Below the pieces are notes generated by a model. That model was not told where the DNA came from. It made no database searches and worked only from the letters and a program-made list of their open reading frames with translations. A stretch of DNA of 64,000 nt from G963701675 sp963701675 (GTDB taxonomy: Bacteria > Planctomycetota > Planctomycetia > Gemmatales > Gemmataceae): NCBI GenBank assembly GCA_963701675.1, contig OY969623.1:4774001-4838000 (forward strand). The letters are read 5' to 3'. Of the stretch, positions 28,058 through 36,021 are shown piece by piece. Within the stretch, counting starts at the first letter, position 1; the number at the start of each line of letters is the position of its first letter. Both the position numbers and the translations under genes were made by a program.

Positions 28058-29161
28058 TCAAAACGGAAAGCGTCGCTGTAAGTACTCGATGTCGGTCAAG
28101 TCTTCGAATTGGTCACTGAAAAGGGCGCCGTCGTAACCGTCGCCGCCAGCGATGGTGTCGTAGCCGGGGCCGCCACGGAGGCGATCGTCACCGTCGCTGC
28201 CCATGAGGATGTCATCGCCGGCGTCGCCGGAAAGGCGGTCGTCGCCCATGCCTCCGTCCAAGTAATCGCCGCCATCGCCGCCGTACAGGAGGTCATCGCC
28301 GTCGCCACCTATCAGTCCGTCGTCGCCCGTGCCGCCGTACATGGTGTCATTGCCGAAGAACCCGTCAAGGGCGTCCGCGTCAGCCCCGCCGTCCAGTACG
28401 TCAGCGCCGAAAGCGCCTGTGAGAGTATCGAATCCGTCTCCGCCGTACAGAAAATCACCCATGAGATCACCGAGCGGTGCCAAACTGCTCATTAAAAAGT
28501 CGTCGCCCATGCCACCGAATAGCATGTCGGCGCCCATTCCCCCAATTAGGAAGTCGTCACCAAACTCGCCGTCGATGACGTCATCGCCGGCCTCACCGTA
28601 CGCAGTGTCGCTGCCGAAGCCGCATTCAATCGTGTCGTCGCCCAACCCGCCGAAGATGATATCAACTCCGTCACCACCGGTGATACCATCGGCGCCGTCG
28701 CCTCCCAACAACGCGTCGTCGCCATCGCCGCCCATCACGGTGTCCATACCCATGCCGCCATCCATGTAATCCGCACTTGCGGAACCGGCAAGAACGTCGT
28801 CATCCGCCTCCCCGTACAACTCCGGAGGGTCAGGAACGGACTCCGGCCCCGGCAATCCGGATAAATCGAGGATGTCATCTCCCATGCCGCCGTAGATGGC
28901 GCCCGGCATGATGCCAATGCACGTCACATCTCCACAAATCGTCCACGTACCGGCATAGTAAGTGCCGTTTACGACATAGCCGCTCAACGTCCCAATGACA
29001 ACGTCATCTTCACCGTCACAGACGATGTCTGTACCGACGAAGCATGCCGGCGCATAGCGGTGTTCGAGCGCCTCGATTTTTGGCTGCCATTTGGCGGGCG
29101 CGACGCTTGGCATACATGACTTGCGATGCACACGGATTCGACTAAGTAGTTTGCGGAACAT
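28058..29161 (-). CDS. RTX-like calcium-binding nonapeptide repeat protein
   Basis: A 367-residue protein with an Arg-rich start, the export motif WQPKIEALEHRYAPA, then a Cys-containing segment and from residue about 85 some 25 RTX nonapeptides (GGxGxDxxx; for example YGGTGDDGLIGGDGDDLLYG). Runs of such repeats bind calcium and fold into a parallel beta-roll outside the cell. There is no catalytic domain. AAAGGAGG seven bases before the ATG is the strongest ribosome binding site in the window, so expression is probably high. The opposite strand is open over the repeats only because of the periodic GGC/GAC codons. The 312-base gap to the next gene (29162-29473) holds divergent promoters only, as far as I can see. 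Confidence 0.85.
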   Translation of the reverse strand: MFRKLLSRIRVHRKSCMPSVAPAKWQPKIEALEHRYAPACFVGTDIVCDGEDDVVIGTLSGYVVNGTYYAGTWTICGDVTCIGIMPGAIYGGMGDDILDLSGLPGPESVPDPPELYGEADDDVLAGSASADYMDGGMGMDTVMGGDGDDALLGGDGADGITGGDGVDIIFGGLGDDTIECGFGSDTAYGEAGDDVIDGEFGDDFLIGGMGADMLFGGMGDDFLMSSLAPLGDLMGDFLYGGDGFDTLTGAFGADVLDGGADADALDGFFGNDTMYGGTGDDGLIGGDGDDLLYGGDGGDYLDGGMGDDRLSGDAGDDILMGSDGDDRLRGGPGYDTIAGGDGYDGALFSDQFEDLTDIEYLQRRFPF

Positions 29162-29473
29162 GGTCGGCCTCCTTTAGACATGTAGAGGTTGGAGTGAGTA
29201 TTCACCGATGGGATTACCGGGCCAACGGCAATCTCCTAACATGTAGAACCCCTTTTTTGGATGATTCGAACACGCCGCACAGATTTTTTCCACGACAAGC
29301 CTGAAAGTTTTTCCCGCCTCGTACTTGTCGGGCGAAAAAACTTTGAACTTCGTTTGAGAATTTTGTTCGTTCGCGGCGCCAAGCGCGTTTAACAATCGGA
29401 GGGCAAATTCGTTTCGGGTCGGCGTGGCGCCGGCCCACATTTCCTAATCACCTGACTCGCGCGGAGAATACCG

Positions 29474-31195
29474 ATGTGCCCGATCAAGTTCCACCGTTTG
29501 AGTCGTTCCCCATCCCCAATGCAGCGGTATCGTGGTCGCCCCGTATCGTGGCACCCGCGACTGGAGCCGCTCGAAGACCGGCGTCAGCCGGGATCCGTGC
29601 TGTCGGCCGATGTCGGCCTCGACCCGGTCCAGGATCTTCGACCGCCGACCGCGTCGGAGCAAAAAGACATCCTGATTCGGCGAGTATTGAAACGGCCGGC
29701 AGACGACGACAACACCTCCACATTGGACATCGCCCTCGCCGGTCCGGTGGGCCAAACTCAGGTTACCGCCCCGACACCTCGATCAGAGTTAGCGCCTAAC
29801 CGCACCGCGACCGCGGCCCCGGTCATGCCGTTGCCGGGGCAACCGTCGACGCATCGCCTGGGAAGCCTGCCCAACATACGCCCACCTCAGTTGCGGCCTC
29901 AGGTCCAACCGGTCATGCGGCGCGCGAATATCGAGCCGGCGCCGTACGACCTGAGGTTTGAACGGCACGATTGCGAAGGCGTTGGCGCCAAAGTTCCCAT
30001 CTATAACACGTATGACGGCGGGCCCGGCTTCGACGCGAACCTGGCCGTCGCCGCCGGTCGAGGGCCTGGCGCGGTCGGCAGCGCCTACGCCGTCGGCTTC
30101 GAAGGGCCGGTCGGCTCCATCGATAGTTACTTGCCTGGTGGCGCTTGCGGTGTGAGTTTCGACGTGATCGACCCCGCCGGCGTCGTGATCAACGATGTCG
30201 CGATGAACACCAACGGCGTCTACGTGGTTGGAACCATTGGGGGTGGGGCCGTCGGGACGTTCGTCATGCAGTTGACTCCAGACCTTGATCCGCTTGCCTT
30301 CTTGTTCTTTCCACCTCCCCCCGGAGGCACTATCAGTTTTGAAGGTGTCGGTTTGGGTCAAGGCGGCACGATGCCCAATGTTCTCGTGACCGGCAGCGTC
30401 ATGGGGTTTCTCCCGTATGAAACCATGATTGTGGACTCATTCGACGAAGACCTAATCGGTTCGACTTACGGGGACATGATCATCGTTGACTACCTGACTC
30501 CGAGTGCCGGCGAAGCGATCGAGGGCGATCGTCCCGCGAACAGTTACGTTGGTGGATACCTCATCACGCCGGCGGGGATGCAAATGCCGGTCGCCCAGCA
30601 AGTGATGTTCTTCGGCGACCCCGGATGGACATTCGTGTATCCGACCCCTGGGCCGACCGCGGACCCCGATAACGGCTTCCACGGCATCGACGTTCTCGCC
30701 GGTGATAGCGCAGCCGGCGGTGTTTACCTGGCGGGAAGCAACGCGGATTTCCTCCTCAATCCGGCCGGTAGCGACAACTTTGTCCTCGTCAAGTTGGAAA
30801 TTCCAACGGGTGCACCGCTATATATGGGGCCTCCGATCGCACTGCCCCCCTTCGACTATGCGGCAAGAGACGTCGTCGCCGATCGGGACGGCAACGCCTA
30901 CACGATTGGATACTTCGGACCAGCCGGGGGACACCAAGCGGCGCTGGAGAAATGGGATCCCACCGGCGCTGGCCCGATCGACGGTGTCCTTGTTGGCGAC
31001 CTGGCCTTTGCGCCGCCTTTGGACGATCTCGGTTACGGCATCGACCTGGTCATGCCAACGACCACATCGGACGTGTTTATCGCTGGATCAACGGAGACGC
31101 CTCCCCCCCTTATGTTTCCGTTCCCCATCGGCTGCGATCCGATTCTTGACCCAATGACCGACGGTTTTGTGGCCTCGTTCACTCAGCCGTTTTAG
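29474..31195 (+). CDS. Secreted beta-propeller-like (SBBP-type) protein, intact paralogue
   Basis: A 573-residue protein starting with an Arg-rich leader and the planctomycete export motif WHPRLEPLEDRRQPGS. Residues 40-150 are Pro/Thr-rich and poorly ordered. The core has repeats of the type NGVYVVGTIGGGAVGTFVM and GNAYTIGYFGPAGGHQAALE, as in SBBP beta-propellers. Conserved Cys pairs (HDCEG, GGACG, GCDP) probably form disulfides. It is the full-length version of the broken gene at 6095-7912, and its sequence locates the breaks there. GGAGA lies seven bases before the ATG. A terminator hairpin follows at 31211. Confidence 0.78.
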   Translation: MCPIKFHRLSRSPSPMQRYRGRPVSWHPRLEPLEDRRQPGSVLSADVGLDPVQDLRPPTASEQKDILIRRVLKRPADDDNTSTLDIALAGPVGQTQVTAPTPRSELAPNRTATAAPVMPLPGQPSTHRLGSLPNIRPPQLRPQVQPVMRRANIEPAPYDLRFERHDCEGVGAKVPIYNTYDGGPGFDANLAVAAGRGPGAVGSAYAVGFEGPVGSIDSYLPGGACGVSFDVIDPAGVVINDVAMNTNGVYVVGTIGGGAVGTFVMQLTPDLDPLAFLFFPPPPGGTISFEGVGLGQGGTMPNVLVTGSVMGFLPYETMIVDSFDEDLIGSTYGDMIIVDYLTPSAGEAIEGDRPANSYVGGYLITPAGMQMPVAQQVMFFGDPGWTFVYPTPGPTADPDNGFHGIDVLAGDSAAGGVYLAGSNADFLLNPAGSDNFVLVKLEIPTGAPLYMGPPIALPPFDYAARDVVADRDGNAYTIGYFGPAGGHQAALEKWDPTGAGPIDGVLVGDLAFAPPLDDLGYGIDLVMPTTTSDVFIAGSTETPPPLMFPFPIGCDPILDPMTDGFVASFTQPF

Positions 31196-31210
31196 CGGCG
31201 TCGCACTACG

Positions 31211-31243
31211 GGACGATCGGATGACTTCGTCATCCGGTCGTCC
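31211..31243 (+). terminator. Hairpin terminator
   Basis: GGACGATCGGATGAC (31211-31225) pairs with GTCATCCGGTCGTCC (31229-31243), 14 of 15 plus a wobble, loop TTC, followed by a T-containing tail (TTGTGGTTT). Confidence 0.7.
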
Positions 31244-31342
31244 TTGTGGTTTCACCGCGGTCTCCTTCTGCTGGGCCGGCTGTTCCTCGGCGCCGTTTGC
31301 ATCGTATGATAAATACGCCCTTTTCATCTCCCGAGGAAACCG

Positions 31343-32602
31343 GTGGCACGGATCATCTTTGCATTCAACGGCGATCTTGAATCGCGTTTAGCGCTCCATT
31401 GGTTGGTGCACGAGCGCGGCCACGACGTGATCGCTCTGGCCATCAACCTCGGGCAAGAAGTTTACCTCGAACCGCTGGGCGAAGTGGCGTGCGAGTTTGG
31501 GGCGGTCTCCGCTCAAGTGGTAGATCGACGCGTCGAGTTCTTACGCGATTTCGCGATTCCGGTGCTTCAAACCGGCGCCATTTATCAGCAAAACTGCTTC
31601 CTGGGCTCCGCGCTGGCACGTTACGTAATCGCCCAGGAACTCGTGAGGGTTGCGCGGGACGAGGGCTGCGAAATCGTGGCTCACAGTGCGGCCAGCAAGG
31701 GAAACGATCAAGTTCGGATGGAGACCGCCATCGCCGCCCTCGCGCCAGATCTCCGTGTTCTGGCCCCCATTCGGGAATGGAATCTCAACACGGCGGAAGA
31801 GCGGCTCAAATACGGACGAAAGCGTCGCTTGGAGATTCAAGCAGTCGAGAGTCGGCCGTTGCACACCGACCGCAATCTTTGGGGCGCGAGCATCTTTGTC
31901 GACGGCTTGACCGATCCGTGGGCCGAACCACCTGCCGATATCTTCCAATTGACTCAATCACCCGAAAGCGCACCCGACCAGGCCGACGTTTGTTCGATTG
32001 CATTCGACTCCGGCGTGCCGTCGCAATTGAACGGCGCCCAAACGGAGTTGCTGCCGCTGGTGCGGGCGCTGAATCATCTCGGCGGCAAACACGGTATCGG
32101 CCGCTCGGACGTCGTCGAAGACCAGTTGTTCGGTCTAAAGAACCGCGAGTTTTACGAAGCACCAACGCCGACGATCTTGATGATGGCCCATCAAAACCTC
32201 GAAGCAATGGTGCTGAGCAAAGAGTTGCTCCAAATCAAGGAATTCCTCTCCCGGCGTTATGCGGAGATTGTCTATTCCGGAATGTGGTTCACGCACCTGC
32301 GCCGTTCCCTTCAGGCGTTCTTCGATGAAACGCAGCGCTATGTCACCGGCGAAGTCCGCTTGAAACTATACAAGGGCATGATCAGCGTATTAGGTCGGCG
32401 TAGCCCGCACAGCCTTTACGACGCCCAGCTTGCCGACCAATCGAATCAGGAATGGTCGGACGCGCGTTGGGCCAGGGACTTCACATCCTGGTGGACGCTG
32501 CCGGCTCGATTGGCCGCACGACGCCGGTCGACAGAAAGCAGCCCACCTGCTTCCAAAACGAGGGCGGAACGCGGCGAACCACGCGGATCATCAGGCAAAT
32601 AA
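31343..32602 (+). CDS. Argininosuccinate synthase homologue with a degenerate ATP-binding motif
   Basis: This 419-residue protein aligns along its whole length with argininosuccinate synthase (ArgG). Kept signatures include SKGNDQVRMETA, PIREWN, NLWGASI, DPWAEPPADIF, LNHLGGKHGIGRSDVVED, REFYEAPTPTIL and VTGEVRLKLYKG. But the PP-loop, AxSGGLDTS in ArgG, reads AFNGDLESR here, losing the Ser, one Gly, the Asp-Thr-Ser end. The citrulline-site LGTSIARP is LGSALARY, and HGATGKGND is HSAASKGND. So the fold is intact while several substrate-binding residues have changed. It may be a catalytically dead or repurposed paralogue. A C-terminal tail of about 35 residues is basic and not conserved. It is not grouped with other arginine genes. 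Confidence 0.75.
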   Translation: MARIIFAFNGDLESRLALHWLVHERGHDVIALAINLGQEVYLEPLGEVACEFGAVSAQVVDRRVEFLRDFAIPVLQTGAIYQQNCFLGSALARYVIAQELVRVARDEGCEIVAHSAASKGNDQVRMETAIAALAPDLRVLAPIREWNLNTAEERLKYGRKRRLEIQAVESRPLHTDRNLWGASIFVDGLTDPWAEPPADIFQLTQSPESAPDQADVCSIAFDSGVPSQLNGAQTELLPLVRALNHLGGKHGIGRSDVVEDQLFGLKNREFYEAPTPTILMMAHQNLEAMVLSKELLQIKEFLSRRYAEIVYSGMWFTHLRRSLQAFFDETQRYVTGEVRLKLYKGMISVLGRRSPHSLYDAQLADQSNQEWSDARWARDFTSWWTLPARLAARRRSTESSPPASKTRAERGEPRGSSGK

Positions 32603-32723
32603 ATACCTTGCTCCAACTGATTCCGCCTCGCTATACTGGGAATGTCCAATCGCTTGGACAATCTTCAGGGTGCCGTTGCTCCGGACCCTTTCGGTAGAAA
32701 TCGATTGCTGCGAGGAGGTCCAA

Positions 32724-33032
32724 ATGCAACCCCTATTCGCCGTGGGCTTCGATAGCCTGTTCGGCCCACATCTCCTGATCCTGTTAGTCATCGGCATCCT
32801 GCTCTTCGGAAAGCGTTTGCCCGAAGTCGGTCGTTCGCTCGGCAAAGGCATCGTCGAGTTCAAGAAGGGCTTGAAGGGCCTTGAAGACGACATAGACAGT
32901 GGCGGCAGCAGCTCGCAGAGCGATTCGCGCACAGATCGAACCGCCTCGGCCGCCGCAACGCGTGCAGTCGACAGCGCCGAAGTTCGAAGACCCGGCAATG
33001 CCTCCCAAGACGCCACCCCAAGCGTGACGTGA
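32724..33032 (+). CDS. tatA: Sec-independent translocase subunit TatA/TatE
   Basis: A 102-residue protein with the TatA layout: one N-terminal membrane helix (HLLILLVIGILLFG), the FGKRLPEVGRSLG hinge and an amphipathic helix (KGIVEFKKGLKGLEDDI), then a Ser/Thr-rich disordered tail. TatA forms the pore for folded proteins with Tat signals; the DUF1501 protein in this window is a likely client. GAGGAGG lies seven bases before the ATG at 32724. It is followed after ten bases by tRNA-Val. TatC is not in the window. Confidence 0.9.
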   Translation: MQPLFAVGFDSLFGPHLLILLVIGILLFGKRLPEVGRSLGKGIVEFKKGLKGLEDDIDSGGSSSQSDSRTDRTASAAATRAVDSAEVRRPGNASQDATPSVT

Positions 33033-33042
33033 AGTTCTCATT

Positions 33043-33114
33043 GGGCGCTTAACTCAGCGGCTAGAGTGCCATCCTCACACGGTGGAAGTCACTGGTTCGA
33101 ATCCAGTAGCGCCA
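33043..33114 (+). tRNA. tRNA-Val (anticodon CAC)
   Basis: The cloverleaf is clear: acceptor GGGCGCT with AGCGCC, D-stem ACTC/GAGT, anticodon stem CCATC/GGTGG with loop CTCACAC (anticodon CAC, reads GUG), T-arm ACTGG-TTCGAAT-CCAGT. The 3' acceptor strand reads AGCGCCA where seven pairs need AGCGCCC plus the discriminator A, so one C is probably missing (72 instead of 73 bases). CCA is not encoded. Confidence 0.9.
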
Positions 33115-33211
33115 TTCTCTTGGGACAACTTAAACTAAGCCCCTGCTTTGGACATACTGAACCTCGACAATCCGACCCCTGTCTTGCTTGGCGTTCCATT
33201 GGCGGATAGGA

Positions 33212-34333
33212 ATGGTGACCCTAATGCTTGATGAAAAGGGGCTGCGTAATTTGTTTGACCAAGTACATTCCTTTTGGATTGAGCCAGAGATAAATCGCAG
33301 GCGGGAAGCCGATCGGCTGGCAGATGGCTTCAAGATTCACCGGTGCTTGATCAAGTTGCCGAATGACAAAGAGCCAATCGTTCAGTTCAATGAGGAAGTA
33401 ACGTGGACGGCGAAAGCGAAGACGCCGACGGGTAATGATTTCACGAGCGGCGCACCGGTTTTTCTGCCACAGATTGAACGAATCGAAACCGTCGAACGAC
33501 CGACTGTTGATGGCCGGCCGGTAGCTTTTTTCTACTTGTATTGGAATGGCCTATGCTGGCAGCTCATTTTCGATTGCACACCCAACGTTCCAGACTACAA
33601 ATACGAGCCGCCCAAGGGGCCTAACTGGACGCTGGGCGAAGCGATTGCCGAGTCCATCAACATTCAGTTGAAGGAACTCGCGGTCCACATGCACGATGCA
33701 CATCAGACTGCCATACGCTCAATTGGCTTGTGGGCAGCCCCAGCCCTCATGCCTTATCCCCTAAGCGCCATTGCGGACGAGTGCCAAAAAGGGAATGATT
33801 CCAACGGTCGAACGATTCTTGTACAACATTGCAATTCGGACTTCCTCGGGCAAATGACAGCGCGTTGGTCCGAAGTTCGTGCATTCGTGGACCGGAGGGC
33901 ACTATTTGCCGGTTCGTTGATGGCACATCAAAACCGGCAGTATGCGCTCAGCGTCCATACACTCGTTCCACAAATCGAAGGCGTCATTACCGATTGGGTT
34001 TACTCTCAGATCCCGCCTGCAGACGTACCTTTTAAGCAAGAATCCAAGACGAAGAAGTTCCGCGATGTAGTACGCGGCGGCGCACCGCGGACGTACACTG
34101 ATCATCGGATCGCGGAATCGATCGTGGACTTCATACTGAACGGGCCCGTCTTAAGCATTTTTCCCAATTGGCTCACATCCGTCCAAGATGAATTTCCGAA
34201 TCGGCATGTCATTGGACATGGAAAGTACGTACAGACTTTGTTCTCCGAGGAAAACTCCATCAAGGCATTCTTGGTGTTGGATACCTTGTACCACATAATG
34301 AATGTGCATGATTCGACCGGTGGCCGGGGCTGA
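33212..34333 (+). CDS. Uncharacterised protein with a C-terminal HEPN-like RxxxxH motif
   Basis: About 373 residues without a signal peptide. The N-terminal half (about 1-170) is beta-rich and matches nothing I know. The C-terminal half is helical: TARWSEVRAFVDRRALFAGSL, VPQIEGVITDWVYSQ, and near the end FPNRHVIGHGKY followed by SIKAFLVLDTLYHI. The R-x4-H in NRHVIGHG followed by a long helix resembles HEPN ribonuclease or HEPN-related abortive infection proteins. The gene lies right after the tRNA, next to a RAYT transposase, in a local accessory patch. The last residues and the stop are encoded by the left REP element, so the C-terminus was probably altered by its insertion. ATG 33212 is the likely start; TTG 33188 is also possible. 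Confidence 0.6.
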   Translation: MVTLMLDEKGLRNLFDQVHSFWIEPEINRRREADRLADGFKIHRCLIKLPNDKEPIVQFNEEVTWTAKAKTPTGNDFTSGAPVFLPQIERIETVERPTVDGRPVAFFYLYWNGLCWQLIFDCTPNVPDYKYEPPKGPNWTLGEAIAESINIQLKELAVHMHDAHQTAIRSIGLWAAPALMPYPLSAIADECQKGNDSNGRTILVQHCNSDFLGQMTARWSEVRAFVDRRALFAGSLMAHQNRQYALSVHTLVPQIEGVITDWVYSQIPPADVPFKQESKTKKFRDVVRGGAPRTYTDHRIAESIVDFILNGPVLSIFPNWLTSVQDEFPNRHVIGHGKYVQTLFSEENSIKAFLVLDTLYHIMNVHDSTGGRG

Positions 34334-34389
34334 GTCTTCGAAGCCCCGGTTTCGCCCATTCCGGTCTTTGAAGACTCAGCCCCGGCCAC
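34320..34389. repeat. Left inverted REP pair
   Basis: GTGGCCGGGGCTGAGTCTTC (34320-34339) recurs inverted and perfectly at 34370-34389. Inside each unit CCGGGGCT and AGCCCCGG (as at 34323-34349) can form a small hairpin. It precedes the RAYT gene by 51 bases. Confidence 0.85.
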
Positions 34390-34440
34390 ACATGAAGAAT
34401 GAACTGTACGTAGGGTCGCGTCCCGAATAGACCATGCCGC

Positions 34441-35022
34441 ATGGATTGGCGCATACGTTCTCGGCGTCGTCAAACTTTCAATCTGCCGGGGCACGCACAT
34501 GAGCTCACCTTCACGTGCTTCCGTCGTTTCCCTTTCTTGTCCTCTGATCGGACGTGCCAGTGGTTGGCCGAGTCTATTGATGCCACACGTAAGGACCTCG
34601 ACTTCGCGCTCTGGGCGTATGTGTTCATGCCCGAACACGTGCATATGGTCATCTACCCGCGACGAGAAGAGTACGACGTAAGCGTGATCCTGCAACGTAT
34701 CAAGGAACCGGTGGGACGGAAGGCCGTCAAGTTCTTGCAAGATTCCGCGCCGGAATGGTTGCCGCGGATTTCTGTTGTGCGCGGAGGGCGCGTGGAAAGG
34801 CGGTTCTGGCAAGCGGGCGGCGGTTACGATCGAAACGTCGCCGAGCTTAAGGCTTTACTTGCGATGATTGACTACACCCATCAGAACCCCGTGCGGCGCG
34901 GTCTGGTTTCACATGCCGTGGAATGGAAGTGGTCGAGTGCCGGTTGGTTTGAAGGCAAAGGCCGGAATCTGTTGCCCGTGGACAAGATTGATGTGGATTC
35001 TGTTGGTGCGTTGCTCGGATGA
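34441..35022 (+). CDS. REP-associated tyrosine transposase (RAYT, Y1/HUH family)
   Basis: A 193-residue member of the IS200-like transposase family domesticated around REP sequences. The N-terminal HELTFTCFRRFPFL is the RAYT start, FMPEHVHMVIYP has the HUH metal site, and the catalytic Tyr lies in the helix with LAMIDYTHQNPVRRGL. The end has AVEWKWSSAGWF, typical of the family. Such proteins nick single-stranded REP hairpins and spread them. Both flanks carry inverted REP pairs, which supports an active cis relation. No ribosome binding site is evident. Confidence 0.9.
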   Translation: MDWRIRSRRRQTFNLPGHAHELTFTCFRRFPFLSSDRTCQWLAESIDATRKDLDFALWAYVFMPEHVHMVIYPRREEYDVSVILQRIKEPVGRKAVKFLQDSAPEWLPRISVVRGGRVERRFWQAGGGYDRNVAELKALLAMIDYTHQNPVRRGLVSHAVEWKWSSAGWFEGKGRNLLPVDKIDVDSVGALLG

Positions 35023-35047
35023 CGACTACGCGGTCTCGGTGGGCACG

Positions 35048-35197
35048 GTGGCCGGGGCTGAGTCTTCGAAGCCCCGGTTCGCGTGGCGACGATGTAACTT
35101 GTCCTTGCGGTCGGATGACGAGTTCATTCTCAGATTTCGCAGTATAATCCCGCTTCTGCAAAAACTTCCCGGGCTTCGAAGACTCAGCCCCGGCCAC
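35048..35197. repeat. Right inverted REP pair
   Basis: The same 20-base arm lies at 35048-35067 and inverted at 35178-35197, about 110 bases apart; the first unit continues with GAAGCCCCGG and the second is preceded by CCCGGGCTTC. It follows the RAYT stop by 25 bases. The spacer (35078-35167) shows no gene. Confidence 0.85.
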
Positions 35198-35266
35198 GAT
35201 TTTGGAAGACTCTGGCCCGGCGACGAGTTGGCCTACGCATCAGAACGTTGGTGTTCTACAAGTCCC

Positions 35267-35842
35267 TTACGGACGTTCGGCCGATCCTAGCGAATGGCAC
35301 GCCGGTGTGCGGCCGTCGAGCGCGAAGAACATCTTGAGGTGCGGATGGGGGCAGCGGCGGCGGAACATCACGCCGAGGTAGAGCCCAGGCGCGACCTCGC
35401 GGAGTTCGTCGCGGACGTCGCGCCAGACCCACGACGAGTTGCCGTAGTCCATGATCAGCGCCGGGCCGCCGTCCAGCCAGCTCGTGCCGTGGTAGATTTC
35501 GGCTCGAATCGCGCGCACGCCACACCACTGATTGATAAGGCTGTCGCAACGGAAATGTTTGCCGCGCCACAGGGCGCCGACGACCTTTGACCGCAGGCCA
35601 CTTAACCGCTTCGCCGGATCGTAGAGCGGCAACCCACGTAAGTAGCCGGCCGGGCTATCGCAAGGGGCCGAATGGCGGTACAGCGCTTCCAATTCGCACC
35701 AACTCAGGTCGGCGAGTTGCTCTATCGAATGAATCTGCGAGGGTGGGCATTCCGCCGAGTTCTGGCCGTTGGTCTCACTCTGCAGCAACAAGACGCTAAT
35801 AACGGCGGCCGGCAGGGCGTAACGAGTACCTAGAGCGCGCAT
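35267..35842 (-). CDS. Secreted protein of unknown function
   Basis: A 191-residue protein with the signal peptide MRALGTRYALPAAVISVLLL, then a helical lead (EQLADLSWCELEALYR) and a beta-rich core: GYLRGLPLYDPAKRL, VVGALWRGKHF, LINQWCGVRAI, SWLDGGPALIMDYG, APGLYLGVMFRR. The LYDP...WxGKxF...W..V.AI pattern resembles GXWXG/DUF4334-like lipid-binding proteins, only as a guess. I choose the ATG at 35842, since GGAG lies six bases upstream and the signal peptide follows. Confidence 0.65.
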   Translation of the reverse strand: MRALGTRYALPAAVISVLLLQSETNGQNSAECPPSQIHSIEQLADLSWCELEALYRHSAPCDSPAGYLRGLPLYDPAKRLSGLRSKVVGALWRGKHFRCDSLINQWCGVRAIRAEIYHGTSWLDGGPALIMDYGNSSWVWRDVRDELREVAPGLYLGVMFRRRCPHPHLKMFFALDGRTPACHSLGSAERP

Positions 35843-36021
35843 GGATTTCTCCGGAAGCGGTGCAGCACTTGGAGTCATCGGCACGGCTGGAGTTGCGACG
35901 CGACAACAAACCCGGCGGGGTCGGCCTAATTGAAGCCCGCGCCGCGGCTTACGTCGCAGGATGTGCGGAATCGATCCCAACGGAACGGCATGCGCCGCCG
36001 CCATTGCGCTAGAACATCAGT

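Noticed and set aside
28109..28769. Long open frames on the plus strand across the RTX-like gene
   Set aside because: They are mirror images of the periodic Gly/Asp codons on the minus strand; composition is only Val/Ala or Ser/Pro and there is no ribosome binding site.
29174..29440. 88-residue frame upstream of the RTX-like gene
   Set aside because: It overlaps the probable leader of a strongly expressed gene, has no ribosome binding site and no recognisable domain.
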